Assembly: GCA_947630535.1 (NCBI GenBank)
Contig: CANRHZ010000002.1
Coordinates: 1-64,000, forward strand
Direction: 5' to 3'
DNA length: 64,000 nt
Source of the DNA: Candidatus Gastranaerophilales bacterium
GTDB taxonomy: Bacteria > Cyanobacteriota > Vampirovibrionia > Gastranaerophilales > Gastranaerophilaceae
A program made the translations under genes and the position numbers. The notes beneath the pieces were generated by a model. That model had not been told where the DNA came from. It worked only from the letters and a program-made list of their open reading frames with translations, and made no database searches. Position 1 is the first letter of the stretch. Each line of letters starts with the position of its first letter. Positions 1-8,063 of this stretch are shown piece after piece.

Positions 1-273
1 TTTCAATACCGCACCTGCTTTTTCGCAGGTGATTTTTTATACCGAAAACCAAGGTTTTCTCGGGCAATTGAGCTAATCCCCCATATTAAATTTTCAATAC
101 CGCACCTGCTTTTTCGCAGGTGATTTTTTATACCGAAAACCAAGGTTTTCTCGGGCAATTGAGCTAATCCCCCATATTAAATTTTCAATACCGCACCTGC
201 TTTTTCGCAGGTGATTTTTTATACCGAAAACCAAGGTTTTCTCGGGCAATTGAGCTAATTTCCATATAAGAAA
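1..273. repeat. Three tandem copies of a 91-bp unit, each carrying a terminator-like hairpin
   Basis: Copies start at 1, 92 and 183, a period of 91 bp. The first two look identical; the third diverges after about 258. Each unit contains a perfect 7-bp stem (CACCTGC/GCAGGTG, 6-nt loop) followed by ATTTTTTAT, which is an intrinsic terminator reading on the + strand. About 13 nt later comes a second inverted repeat (CCGAAAACC / GGTTTTCTCGG, one bulge). The array touches the window edge, so more copies may lie upstream. The minus-strand reading frame through it repeats with the array and is not a credible gene. Confidence 0.9.
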
Positions 274-328
274 TTGTTCAACCTGTTTAATATTACCAAA
301 CACAAAAAAAATAATCAACTATAAATTT

Positions 329-351
329 TATAATATGTTAAAATAATTTCT
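329..351 (+). promoter_or_regulatory. Promoter directly before the glycosyltransferase gene
   Basis: An extended -10 (TG at 336-337, T, TAAAAT at 339-344) sits only 7 nt before the ATG at 352. A second TATAAT lies at 329-334. No Shine-Dalgarno sequence is visible, so the transcript would be leaderless or have a very short leader. Confidence 0.5.
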
Positions 352-1311
352 ATGGAAAATCTAAGACCCTTTAAAACTCCTAAAATAAGCGCTATTATAA
401 CCTGCCATAATCTTGGAAAATATCTTATGGAGTGCACTAATAGCATATTAAATCAAAAGTATAAAAACTTTGAGATTATTGTTGTGGATGATTGCTCAAC
501 CGATAATACAAAAGAGGTTTTAAATTCCTTACCGGAGCAAATCAAAAAAATAAGCTTAAAAGAAAATATGGGACAATTTGGCGCATTTTTGGAAGGGTTG
601 AAAATTGCAGATGGTGAATTTGTATCTTTAATTGATGCGGATGATGTTTTGCTCCCAGATTATTTTTCCACCCATATTGACGTACATATGAAAGTTCAAG
701 TTGCATTCAGTTCATCTAATCAAATAGAAATTGATGAAAATTCAACTTTGTTAGGGTTTAATTTATTTAAAGGAAACAAATACGACGACAAAATAAAATC
801 ATTAGACGAGATTTTTAATTTATCAAGACTGAATGAGAATTATACGGTAAATGTTTTAAACATAAAAAAATGCCCGTTTGGAAGCTGGAATTGGAACCCC
901 ACAACATCGGCCGTTATGAGAAAATCGGCAGCCGAAATTTTATTAAAGTATGATACCCCACAAGATTGGATGAAGGGTGCAGATAAAATTCTTTTTTCTT
1001 TCCTTCATTTAATAGGCGGTTCTGCTACAATATCCGCTCCGCTTTACGCCTATAGAAGGCATAACACAAATATTTCTCAAACAAACCCTGTAATCGGAGA
1101 TTTCCGCTATTTAAAGCCCTATACAATTAAGCTTTATGTCGGATACAACAAAAGAATAAGAGGGGATGTACTAAAATTTATATTTAAAAACTATCCCTAT
1201 TTTAAAGAAAAATTCAATCCCTTAAATGTTAGAAAAATGATATTTAGAATTATTTTTTCATTCGACAGAAATACCATAAAAAGAATAATTAAATCTTTTT
1301 TTGTAAGATAA
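352..1311 (+). CDS. Family 2 glycosyltransferase (GT-A fold)
   Basis: This 319-residue protein would transfer a sugar from a nucleotide-sugar donor onto a glycan or lipid acceptor at the cytoplasmic membrane. The N-terminus has the classic GT2 pattern: ISAIITCHN, then ILNQKYKNFEIIVVDDCSTDNT, then the metal-binding acidic motif LIDADD around residue 100. No convincing transmembrane helix is seen, only a basic C-terminus. The acceptor cannot be told from sequence, although O-antigen or capsule assembly would be usual. The start has no ribosome site, but an extended -10 box sits 7 nt upstream. It is a single gene between the 91-bp repeats and a terminator. Confidence 0.85.
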   Translation: MENLRPFKTPKISAIITCHNLGKYLMECTNSILNQKYKNFEIIVVDDCSTDNTKEVLNSLPEQIKKISLKENMGQFGAFLEGLKIADGEFVSLIDADDVLLPDYFSTHIDVHMKVQVAFSSSNQIEIDENSTLLGFNLFKGNKYDDKIKSLDEIFNLSRLNENYTVNVLNIKKCPFGSWNWNPTTSAVMRKSAAEILLKYDTPQDWMKGADKILFSFLHLIGGSATISAPLYAYRRHNTNISQTNPVIGDFRYLKPYTIKLYVGYNKRIRGDVLKFIFKNYPYFKEKFNPLNVRKMIFRIIFSFDRNTIKRIIKSFFVR

Positions 1312-1318
1312 ATATACT

Positions 1319-1346
1319 AAAAAAGAGGCAAATGCCTCTTTTTTTT
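1319..1346 (+). terminator. Intrinsic terminator after the glycosyltransferase gene
   Basis: The stem AGAGGC/GCCTCT has a 4-nt loop and is followed by an eight-T run. The A-rich 5' flank could let it work for the convergent minus-strand gene as well. Confidence 0.85.
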
Positions 1347-1369
1347 AAATCTCCATCTTATCTTATAGT

Positions 1370-1675
1370 TTATCCAACAAGAAATAATTTATGATCATCG
1401 GGGTTGTTTGTTCCACCAAGTCCGTTATAAAATCCTTGAGCTTTGTTATATCCGATTGAAGCAACTTCACCTAAATCATTTGCATGAGAAATTTTTCCTG
1501 AAGCGGGAGCATGTTTTGCTCCTGAAACTCCAATCGATTCCGTTGGGAAAGAAAACGGATTTATAGTGTTGTTTTGAGCGAAAATACTGTTTTGATTTGC
1601 ACCGTAAGGTTGCCCACCGGCAGCCTTTGTATATGCATTTAATGCTCCATAATTGTTAATTGCGTTTATACTCAA
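1370..1675 (-). CDS. Small protein of unknown function, 101 aa, TTG start
   Basis: I do not recognise this protein. It is rich in Asn, Gly and Ala (NNYGALNAYTKAAGGQPYG near the start) and lacks a signal peptide or transmembrane segment. The frame is open back to a stop just upstream. The only ordinary start is TTG at 1673-1675, with AAGG about 9 nt before it, so translation is plausible but not certain. It stands alone and converges on the glycosyltransferase gene. Gly/Asn-rich N-termini of this kind recur among the unrecognised proteins of this window. Confidence 0.5.
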   Translation of the reverse strand: MSINAINNYGALNAYTKAAGGQPYGANQNSIFAQNNTINPFSFPTESIGVSGAKHAPASGKISHANDLGEVASIGYNKAQGFYNGLGGTNNPDDHKLFLVG

Positions 1676-1863
1676 AATAATCGTGCCTTATAACTTACTA
1701 CATTTAAATAAAAACATTTTCCTAACTTAAATTTCCAATTAAATGAAATCTTTTACAAATGTTTACATTTAAAATATATAACCTTTTTGTTTTATCTTTC
1801 TTGCTAATGTAACCCTTTTATTTGAATGCAAAAATTTTGATATGTAAAAGAAAGGATTTGATA

Positions 1864-2328
1864 ATGAGATTTAATTTAATTAAAAGGGAACCCTCATATT
1901 TTTTTGAAAACATCCATGAGGACTTGGAAAGATTTTTAAAAGAAACTTTCGGCGAATTAGAACCCGTTCTAAAAGACAATGCTCCGTTTGAAAGAAGGTA
2001 CCATCCCGCTATTCAAATTGTTGAAAATAAAGATTCATACAAAATTGATGTTGAATTGACAGGAGTTAAAAAAGAAGATATCGACCTTGAATTAAGCGAA
2101 GATGCACTTAAAATATCTGCCGAAACAAAATTTGAAAAAAGAGAAAATGATGATAATTTAAGATTTAGTGAATTTCGTTACGGCAAATTTATTAGAACTA
2201 TCCCCTTTGAAGATAAAGTAAATACCGAAAATCCTACAACCGAATATAAAGACGGAGTTTTACACATTATGTTGAATAAAAAAGAGCCAAAGAAAAATAA
2301 TGAAGTTAAAAAACTTACTATAAACTAA
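1864..2328 (+). CDS. Small heat shock protein, Hsp20/alpha-crystallin family
   Basis: This is an ATP-independent holdase chaperone that binds unfolding proteins as oligomers in the cytoplasm. The alpha-crystallin domain spans roughly residues 40-150 of 154, with PAIQIVENKDSYKIDVELTGVKKEDIDLEL at its start and the conserved GVLHIMLNKKE near its end. A short IxI-like tail (KLTIN) closes the protein. I chose ATG 1864 because GAAAGG sits about 8 nt upstream. An in-frame ATG at 1822 would add 14 residues without a ribosome site. No CIRCE element is visible upstream. The imperfect repeat TTTACAAATG/TTTACATTTA at 1752-1772 may be regulatory. Confidence 0.9.
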   Translation: MRFNLIKREPSYFFENIHEDLERFLKETFGELEPVLKDNAPFERRYHPAIQIVENKDSYKIDVELTGVKKEDIDLELSEDALKISAETKFEKRENDDNLRFSEFRYGKFIRTIPFEDKVNTENPTTEYKDGVLHIMLNKKEPKKNNEVKKLTIN

Positions 2329-2332
2329 CTCC

Positions 2333-2366
2333 TTATGCGGAAGGTATTGTTCCTTCCGCATTCTTT
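2333..2366 (+). terminator. Terminator after hsp20
   Basis: A 10-bp stem (ATGCGGAAGG/CCTTCCGCAT) with a 7-nt loop is followed by a T-rich stretch. Confidence 0.8.
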
Positions 2367-2386
2367 ATGCCCCGAAATATTTAATA

Positions 2387-2395
2387 TGTTATAAT
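2387..2395 (+). promoter_or_regulatory. Extended -10 promoter for the pyrophosphatase-like gene
   Basis: TG-T-TATAAT at 2387-2395 matches an extended -10. No good -35 is seen 17 nt upstream. The expected leader is about 25 nt and contains a weak AAGGA. Confidence 0.5.
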
Positions 2396-2426
2396 CAATC
2401 CTGTTAATTTTTTAAGGATTTATTAT

Positions 2427-4319
2427 ATGGAAAACACTAAAAAATATCTGTATTACGGGGGATTTTTCTTTTTGCTTTTATATGCGATTTATTTAATCGG
2501 TTTTGTCTATGCTCCCGACTTTACATCCGAAGTTAAAATTTTAAGAGCCGGAATCATAGCAGGCACACTTTCAGTTTTATACTATGCCATAAAACTTTAT
2601 GGTATCAATCTCAAAACCGCAAATAAAAGCCTTTTTGGCGGGGATTATTTGCCTTGCTTTATAAAACGATATTCAATCTTATCATCCCTGATTTCTGTTT
2701 TTGCGTCTTTAATAATTTATTTGTTGTTGACTAAAGTATATGGCATTTGTTTTTTTATTGGATATTTTTCAGTTCTAATCCTTTCATTTTTTAGTTTTTA
2801 TATATCTAAAAAATCCGACATAAATTCTGATTTAAAAGAAAATAACCCTATAGAGCAATTCTCTTATTCGTCAATGCTTTCTGTTGTTTATTTAGGGCTT
2901 TTATCTTTTATTTTGTCTTTATGTTTTATGTTTTTTAAAGACCCAAAAGCCTTATTTTTCCTTCTTTTTGGCGCTATATTTGAAGGGGTGTTTTTATTTG
3001 TTTCAGGATGCGTTTATTTTAAATCAATTGAACTTTTATCTAATTCGGTTGACTTTTTTGATAACAAAGAGTCTATAGCACTAAAACAGAACATAAGTTC
3101 CGTATTTGATTTAACTGTTTCAAATATATCTTTGTTTTTGTCTTTATTTGCGGTTATTTTTTCATCCGTTATGACAGGTTCGGAAATTCTTGATTTAATG
3201 GGAAGCATTATTCCTTTAACCTTGCTTGCTTTTTTGGTCCTATCTTTAATTTTATCCTTTGTTTTAAACCCTATAAATCCTTCAAAAAACCAAAAATTAA
3301 GCATTGTATTTATAGGGATATCTTCTGTTATTTTGTTTTTAGCTTTTTCATATTATTTAATTAAAATTGTTTTTTTAAAAGGTTTTTTTGGAATTTTTGA
3401 AAACATATTAATCGGTGTTATTTTAGCTCTTTTAATATTTGCTATCAATTACTTTTGTTTTAAAAAAAGCTCCAAAAAAGAAAGTATAACCCCAAATTAT
3501 TATAACCCTTATATCTTATCTTCAATATTTAAGGGAACTAAAATTTCTTTTTTGTCCTCTGTTTTAATAGCAGTTTTTTGTATTTTTTCATTTTTAATTA
3601 TAGGGGGATATAATAACTTCTGGGCAGGCGTATACGGGATTTCACTCCTTGCTGTCGGGGAATTGGCATTTTATGGCATAACTGTATTTTTGAATACTTA
3701 TTTTAATCTATGCGGGGAAAAATTTGCAAAAAAATCTTTTCTGCCTTATAAAACCTATTCAATATCAATCGGACTTATAGGTTCTATCTTACTTTTTATT
3801 TGCTTTATTAAGTTTATAAATCAGGGCGAAATTGATATTTTAAACCCGTTTGGAATGTTCTTTGCATTGATTGGTGCCGCCCTTCCTTATGCTTCGTTGG
3901 CTTTTTTGTTTCGAACATCAAATGTTGCATACGATAAAATATCTTCTTATAAAAAAGGAAAAAGCGATTTATCTAAAATATTAAAATCAAACTGCTTATT
4001 CTCACTATCATCTTCCGCTCTGTTTTTGATACTTTCTCTTTCAGTTCCTTTTGTTGTCGTTTTATTGTTTTTTAGATATGTTGATAAAATAAATGCACTA
4101 AATTCACTGTGCGCTATGAATTTAGGGTTTATTATTTCGGGATATTTATTATCCTTTATGCTGACAAACTTCAAACAGTCGTTGATTTTAAATAAAAACG
4201 AAATAAATAAAGATATAAAACATTTTTGCGATATATCAAGACCGATTATTGATATAAGCATAAAAGTATTTATTATGGCTTCTTTTATGAGCGCCATTAT
4301 TCTTCAATATTCCGTTTAA
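2427..4319 (+). CDS. Degenerate membrane pyrophosphatase (HppA-like) homologue lacking catalytic residues
   Basis: This 630-residue protein has about 15-16 hydrophobic segments. Its segment order follows ion-pumping membrane pyrophosphatases. CFFIGYFSVLILSFFSFYISKKSDI aligns with the GFLLGALFS..AGY.GM..AT.ANVRT region. SGCVYFKSIELLSNSVDFFDNK aligns with GGGIFTKAADVGADLVGK. GVYGISLLAVGELAFYG (from residue 401) aligns with GLYGIAIAAVGMLST.G, and the C-terminal RPIIDISIKVF aligns with GPALNILIKVM. The pyrophosphate and Mg sites are gone. DNVGDNVGD becomes QNISSVFDL at residue 221; the DAYGP..DN region becomes NTYFN..GE; and of the Asp/Lys residues of GDTVGDPFKD only the last Asp remains. It therefore probably neither hydrolyses PPi nor pumps by that route, and its function is unknown. 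The homology call is my alignment by eye. It is monocistronic. Confidence 0.7.
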   Translation: MENTKKYLYYGGFFFLLLYAIYLIGFVYAPDFTSEVKILRAGIIAGTLSVLYYAIKLYGINLKTANKSLFGGDYLPCFIKRYSILSSLISVFASLIIYLLLTKVYGICFFIGYFSVLILSFFSFYISKKSDINSDLKENNPIEQFSYSSMLSVVYLGLLSFILSLCFMFFKDPKALFFLLFGAIFEGVFLFVSGCVYFKSIELLSNSVDFFDNKESIALKQNISSVFDLTVSNISLFLSLFAVIFSSVMTGSEILDLMGSIIPLTLLAFLVLSLILSFVLNPINPSKNQKLSIVFIGISSVILFLAFSYYLIKIVFLKGFFGIFENILIGVILALLIFAINYFCFKKSSKKESITPNYYNPYILSSIFKGTKISFLSSVLIAVFCIFSFLIIGGYNNFWAGVYGISLLAVGELAFYGITVFLNTYFNLCGEKFAKKSFLPYKTYSISIGLIGSILLFICFIKFINQGEIDILNPFGMFFALIGAALPYASLAFLFRTSNVAYDKISSYKKGKSDLSKILKSNCLFSLSSSALFLILSLSVPFVVVLLFFRYVDKINALNSLCAMNLGFIISGYLLSFMLTNFKQSLILNKNEINKDIKHFCDISRPIIDISIKVFIMASFMSAIILQYSV

Positions 4320-4322
4320 AAA

Positions 4323-4331
4323 TGGTATAAT
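4323..4331 (+). promoter_or_regulatory. Extended -10 promoter for the M24 peptidase gene
   Basis: TG-G-TATAAT is a perfect extended -10, with a weak TTCAAT 17 nt upstream. The leader would be about 22 nt and carries AAGGAC before ATG 4360. Confidence 0.6.
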
Positions 4332-4359
4332 AAACTCTGATTTAAGGACAATATAAATT

Positions 4360-5922
4360 ATGGTAAGGCATAAAATAAACGAATATAAACTAATTAAATC
4401 AAAAGATGATTATTCATTTGAGCACTATAAAAATTCTCCTCTTGAAAAACAAACAGGTTTTAGCGGTACGGCAGGAGAAGCAATTATTGATGATAACTCC
4501 CATATAACTTTGTTTGTTGACCCCAGATACCATATACAGGCAAAATTACAGACAAAAAATAAAAATGTAGATGTTGTTGAAATGCAATCTCAATTTGGTT
4601 TTATCACATATTTAAAAAACTTTCTTCCAAAAAATTCAACCCTTTTTATACCCGAAAAATCAACAAGTCTTTTATCTTATTTGAATATGAAAAAAGAACT
4701 AAAAGGGGTTAAAATTGAAACCTATATAACGGATGAAGATTGTTATTCAATTGATAATGAAAAAAGCCCCGTTTTTGAAGTCGATAAAAAAATTGCGGGA
4801 AAATCGGCACAAGATAAAATAAAAAGCTTAAAAATTGAAAATTTGCTCATTGTTGACCTTGAACAGATTGCCTATTTGTTAAATTTAAGGTCATATAAAA
4901 CCAAAAATGCTTCTACTTTCAGAGCAAAACTCTTTATAAAAAACAGTAGCGAAGTATATTTATTTTGTGATTATAAGCTTCCTAAAACCTTTGAATTTAT
5001 TAAGGTGCTTCCTTTATCAAAATTTGAAAGTTTCATAAAAAAAATAAACGATTCTATTGAGCTTGACTATAAAACGGTTTCTTTACATGAGTATAATTTG
5101 ATAAAGAATCCTAAAAATCTTGAAAAAAACCCGATTGTAAAAATGATGTCTGCAAAAAACAGTGCAGAAATAAAACACTATATAGATTCATTTAAGCGTC
5201 TTGATGTGGCCCTTTTTAAATTCAAAAGTCAGCTTAAAGAGGGTTTATCGGAGTTTGAATTAAATAAAATTTTTGAAAGAGAATTGTTAAGTGCGGGAGC
5301 AAAAACGACAAGCTTTAAAACAATTCTTGCACTGGATGATAATTCAAGCATAATCCACTATACGGCCTGTTCAAAAGAAAAAATATTGAAAAAAGGAAGC
5401 GTTATTTTGCTTGATTGCGGCGGATACTATGAAGGGGGCTATGCAACCGATATTACAAGGGTTTTTGGGTTTGGCGAAGAATTTTGCGATACCATAAAAG
5501 AAATATACACGGCCGTTTTAAAGGCGCAGCTTAATGTTTATCATTCCAATACTCTTATGACGGATGAACTTGATAGGATTGCAAAAAAAATATTAAATAA
5601 ATACGAAAAAAAAGGCTTTTATTTTCCGCATGGACTTGGGCATGGGCTTGGTATAGCGGTACATCAACCCCCCATAATTTTATCTTCAAAAGTTAAAATG
5701 AAATTGAAAAATAAAAACGTATTTACAATAGAACCGGGACTCTATTCCGAAGGAAAATTCGGAGTAAGGCTTGAAAACAGTGTATATATTGATAAGGGCA
5801 AAATTATTTCTCTTTCCCATTTTCCCTATGATGAAAAATTAATTGACTATAAAATGTTAAACAAAAAAGAACTCAATTGGCTTAAAATCTGGCAGGATTA
5901 TGCAAAAAGGATTTATGAATGA
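4360..5922 (+). CDS. M24 family metallopeptidase (Xaa-Pro aminopeptidase type)
   Basis: This cytoplasmic two-metal peptidase is expected to remove N-terminal residues preceding proline. Residues 1 to about 270 form a creatinase-type N-terminal region, and the pita-bread catalytic domain follows. Metal ligands are visible: Asp in VILLDCGGYYEGGYATDITRVF (two Asp), His in FPHGLGHGLGIAVH, Glu in FTIEPGLYSEG, and Glu in GVRLENSVYI. At 520 residues it is longer than a minimal PepQ/PepP, mainly in the N-terminal half. It starts a likely two-gene operon, because its stop overlaps the next start (ATGA at 5919-5922). AAGGAC precedes the start. Substrate preference between Xaa-Pro and other N-termini is uncertain. 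Confidence 0.88.
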   Translation: MVRHKINEYKLIKSKDDYSFEHYKNSPLEKQTGFSGTAGEAIIDDNSHITLFVDPRYHIQAKLQTKNKNVDVVEMQSQFGFITYLKNFLPKNSTLFIPEKSTSLLSYLNMKKELKGVKIETYITDEDCYSIDNEKSPVFEVDKKIAGKSAQDKIKSLKIENLLIVDLEQIAYLLNLRSYKTKNASTFRAKLFIKNSSEVYLFCDYKLPKTFEFIKVLPLSKFESFIKKINDSIELDYKTVSLHEYNLIKNPKNLEKNPIVKMMSAKNSAEIKHYIDSFKRLDVALFKFKSQLKEGLSEFELNKIFERELLSAGAKTTSFKTILALDDNSSIIHYTACSKEKILKKGSVILLDCGGYYEGGYATDITRVFGFGEEFCDTIKEIYTAVLKAQLNVYHSNTLMTDELDRIAKKILNKYEKKGFYFPHGLGHGLGIAVHQPPIILSSKVKMKLKNKNVFTIEPGLYSEGKFGVRLENSVYIDKGKIISLSHFPYDEKLIDYKMLNKKELNWLKIWQDYAKRIYE

Positions 5923-6656
5923 AAGAAATTTCAAGTTTATCAAACAGTATCGTAAAAGAAATAACAAAGCTCCACTCTAAAAAATACAGATTGGAAAATA
6001 TCTTATTGGAAGGTAAAAAATCCCTTGAAGAAGCTATAAATTCAAAACAAACAATAAAATATATATTATCCTCAAATAAAGACATATGCGAAAAATACTC
6101 TAATTATGATGTTTATTTTGTATCTGATGCAATCATGAAAAAAGTTTCCACAACAGACTCTCCCGCTTCCGTTGTTGCAGTCATAAAGAAACCTTCGTAT
6201 TCTATAGACCTGTTTAAAAAATATAAAAAAATTGTTCTTTTGGATGGCATAAAGGATGCCGGAAATCTGGGTACAATAATAAGGGCATGCTCCGCTTTTA
6301 GCGTTGAAGGGATACTTTTATATAATGATACGGTGGACGAATTTTCTCCCAAAACCATAAGGTCGGCGGCGGGAAATATTTTCAAGCTTCCCATATTAAA
6401 AATAGACGACAAAGAACTTTTAAAACTCAAAAAAACTCACAAATTCCTTGCTTGCGTTGTTAATTCGAATAAATATCTTGATAAATACAAACATCCCGAG
6501 TTTTTGGTTGTCATGTTCGGATCGGAAGCCGAAGGGCTTTGTAAAAAATTATTAAACTTATCGGATGATTTTGTTACCATAAAGATGTCAAACAATGTTG
6601 AATCTTTGAATTTGGCCCTATCAAGCGCAATCGTTTTATACGAATTACAAAAATAA
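5919..6656 (+). CDS. RNA 2'-O-methyltransferase, TrmH/SpoU family
   Basis: This 245-residue SPOUT enzyme methylates a ribose 2'-OH in rRNA or tRNA using S-adenosylmethionine. The N-terminal substrate-binding region includes ILLEGKKSLEEAI. The three SpoU motifs then appear in order: IVLLDGIKDAGNLGTIIRAC, VVMFGSEAEGL and VTIKMSNNVESLNLALSSAI, the last forming the knotted SAM site. Which nucleotide it modifies (RlmB-like G2251 or another) cannot be decided. Its start codon lies inside the stop of the peptidase gene, so the two are probably translationally coupled. Confidence 0.88.
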   Translation: MKEISSLSNSIVKEITKLHSKKYRLENILLEGKKSLEEAINSKQTIKYILSSNKDICEKYSNYDVYFVSDAIMKKVSTTDSPASVVAVIKKPSYSIDLFKKYKKIVLLDGIKDAGNLGTIIRACSAFSVEGILLYNDTVDEFSPKTIRSAAGNIFKLPILKIDDKELLKLKKTHKFLACVVNSNKYLDKYKHPEFLVVMFGSEAEGLCKKLLNLSDDFVTIKMSNNVESLNLALSSAIVLYELQK

Positions 6657-6684
6657 AAATTTTTATAATTATTCTTCTTTCTTA

Positions 6685-6713
6685 TTGCACACAACATTAT
6701 TATATGGTATATT
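6685..6713 (+). promoter_or_regulatory. Sigma-70 type promoter for the small gene and gpsA
   Basis: TTGCAC at 6685-6690, a 17-nt spacer, then TATATT at 6708-6713 with an extended TG at 6705-6706. This is one of the best canonical promoters in the window. Confidence 0.65.
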
Positions 6714-6750
6714 TATCTCTGAAAATAATTGTATGGAGTCGATTTTATAT

Positions 6751-6951
6751 ATGCGCATTTTGCCGATATTTGCGAATAAATCCCGAGTTAATTCAACCGC
6801 TATGGGACAGGGATTTCAAAAAGTCAATTGCAAAAAACCGCATATAGCTTCATTAAAAATGGATAATACGGACGTATATATGCGCTTAGCTGAAGCGAGT
6901 ATGAGAGATAACCGAATAGAGCATGAATTAAAATCAATGGGGCTCATTTAA
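6751..6951 (+). CDS. Small basic protein of unknown function upstream of gpsA
   Basis: I do not recognise this 66-residue protein. It begins MRILPIFANKSRVNST, contains GQGFQKVNCKK, and ends in a charged helical stretch (DVYMRLAEASMRDNRIEHELKSMG). ATG 6751 is preceded by GGAG about 12 nt upstream. An in-frame ATG at 6733 would add six residues but has no ribosome site. A strong promoter lies just before it and gpsA starts 14 nt after its stop, so it probably heads that operon. There is no membrane segment or signal peptide. Confidence 0.5.
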   Translation: MRILPIFANKSRVNSTAMGQGFQKVNCKKPHIASLKMDNTDVYMRLAEASMRDNRIEHELKSMGLI

Positions 6952-6965
6952 ATTTAGGGGTGTAA

Positions 6966-7976
6966 ATGAAACTTGCTGTTTTGGGTTTAGGATGTTGGGG
7001 ATTGGTATTAACCAAGCTTTTATCTGATAATTTTGATAAAGTTACGGGTTGGTCAAGAAAAGAAGATTTATCTGATGAATTAATTAACTTTAAAAGAACA
7101 ACAAAACCATTTTGTGTTCAATTGGACGATAAAGTTGAGATTACATCCGATTTAAGTTATGCAATTGAAGATGCGGACATTATTCTCCTTGTGGTTGCAA
7201 CGTCTGCAATTAGGGCGGTATGCAAACAGTTAAAGGAAGCTAACATCAAAGATGCGCAAATTCTTGTCAATGCATCAAAAGGTTTAGAGCAAGGCTCACT
7301 CAAAAGAATGAGCGAAGTCATAAAAGACGAACTTCCAAATCAAACAATTGCGGTTTTATCGGGCCCCACGCTTGCACGTGAAGTTTTAGACGGGCAACCT
7401 ACCGCAGCATGCGTTGCCTCAGAATCCCTTGAAGTTTCAAAAAAAGTTCAACAGGCGCTCTCTGTCAAAAATAAATTCAGACTATATACTAATGACGATA
7501 TGATTGGGGTTGAACTGGGGGGAAGCCTGAAAAACGTAATTGCAATTGCGGCAGGCTTTTTAGATGAAATGAAATACGGAGATAATTCCAAAGGTGCGCT
7601 TCTTGCAAGAGGAATGGCAGAAATTGTGAGAGTCAGCGTACATCTTGGCGCAAACCCTTCAACTTTGTGGGGGTTATCAGGCATGGGAGATTTAATTGCA
7701 ACCTGTAACAGTCACTTAAGCAGAAATAATACAGTGGGAAGAATGCTTGCAAAAGGTAAAAAAATTGACGATATTTTAAATGAACTCGGGTCTGTAGCCG
7801 AAGGAGTTAAAACATCAAAAGCTATATGCGAACTTGCGGATAAAATTAATATCGAAACCCCGATTTCAAAAGCCATATACAAAGCCGTTTATTCAAAAGA
7901 AAATTCTAAAGAAGTTTTCCTTGAACTTATGAACAGAACCCTGAAAAACGAAGAAAACTTTTCAAAAATTAACTGA
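6966..7976 (+). CDS. gpsA: Glycerol-3-phosphate dehydrogenase [NAD(P)+]
   Basis: GpsA reduces dihydroxyacetone phosphate to sn-glycerol 3-phosphate, the backbone for phospholipid synthesis, in the cytoplasm. The 336-residue length is typical. The N-terminal Rossmann site is LGLGCWGLVL (the third glycine of GxGxxG is Trp-Gly here). Further family signatures are SGPTLAREV, GGSLKNVIAIAAG (catalytic Lys), and GLSGMGDLIATC with the following SRN. AGGGG precedes the start by about 6 nt. It follows a small unknown gene with a short gap. Confidence 0.95.
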   Translation: MKLAVLGLGCWGLVLTKLLSDNFDKVTGWSRKEDLSDELINFKRTTKPFCVQLDDKVEITSDLSYAIEDADIILLVVATSAIRAVCKQLKEANIKDAQILVNASKGLEQGSLKRMSEVIKDELPNQTIAVLSGPTLAREVLDGQPTAACVASESLEVSKKVQQALSVKNKFRLYTNDDMIGVELGGSLKNVIAIAAGFLDEMKYGDNSKGALLARGMAEIVRVSVHLGANPSTLWGLSGMGDLIATCNSHLSRNNTVGRMLAKGKKIDDILNELGSVAEGVKTSKAICELADKINIETPISKAIYKAVYSKENSKEVFLELMNRTLKNEENFSKIN

Positions 7977-8004
7977 TTTTTAATCTGCATTTTCACCCTT
8001 CTTC

Positions 8005-8033
8005 TTGATATTGACACATTCTTAGAGTATAAT
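8005..8033 (+). promoter_or_regulatory. Promoter of upp
   Basis: TTGATA at 8005-8010, a 17-nt spacer and a perfect TATAAT at 8028-8033. The expected transcript start is near 8040. Confidence 0.7.
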
Positions 8034-8063
8034 TTTAAAACAGAGAAGATGGAAAAAGAATAT

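Noticed and set aside
1-273. CRISPR array
   Set aside because: The unit is 91 bp throughout with no variable spacers and no cas genes are in the window.
94-318. Minus-strand 74-residue reading frame
   Set aside because: It runs through the tandem 91-bp repeats and simply repeats with them; there is no ribosome site and it contains the hairpins.
2427-4319. Generic MATE, MurJ or polysaccharide transporter
   Set aside because: The segment order and conserved residues match membrane pyrophosphatase far better than MOP-superfamily proteins.
8011-8033. TTGACA at 8011 as the -35 of upp
   Set aside because: The spacer to TATAAT would be 11 nt; TTGATA at 8005 gives 17 nt and fits better.
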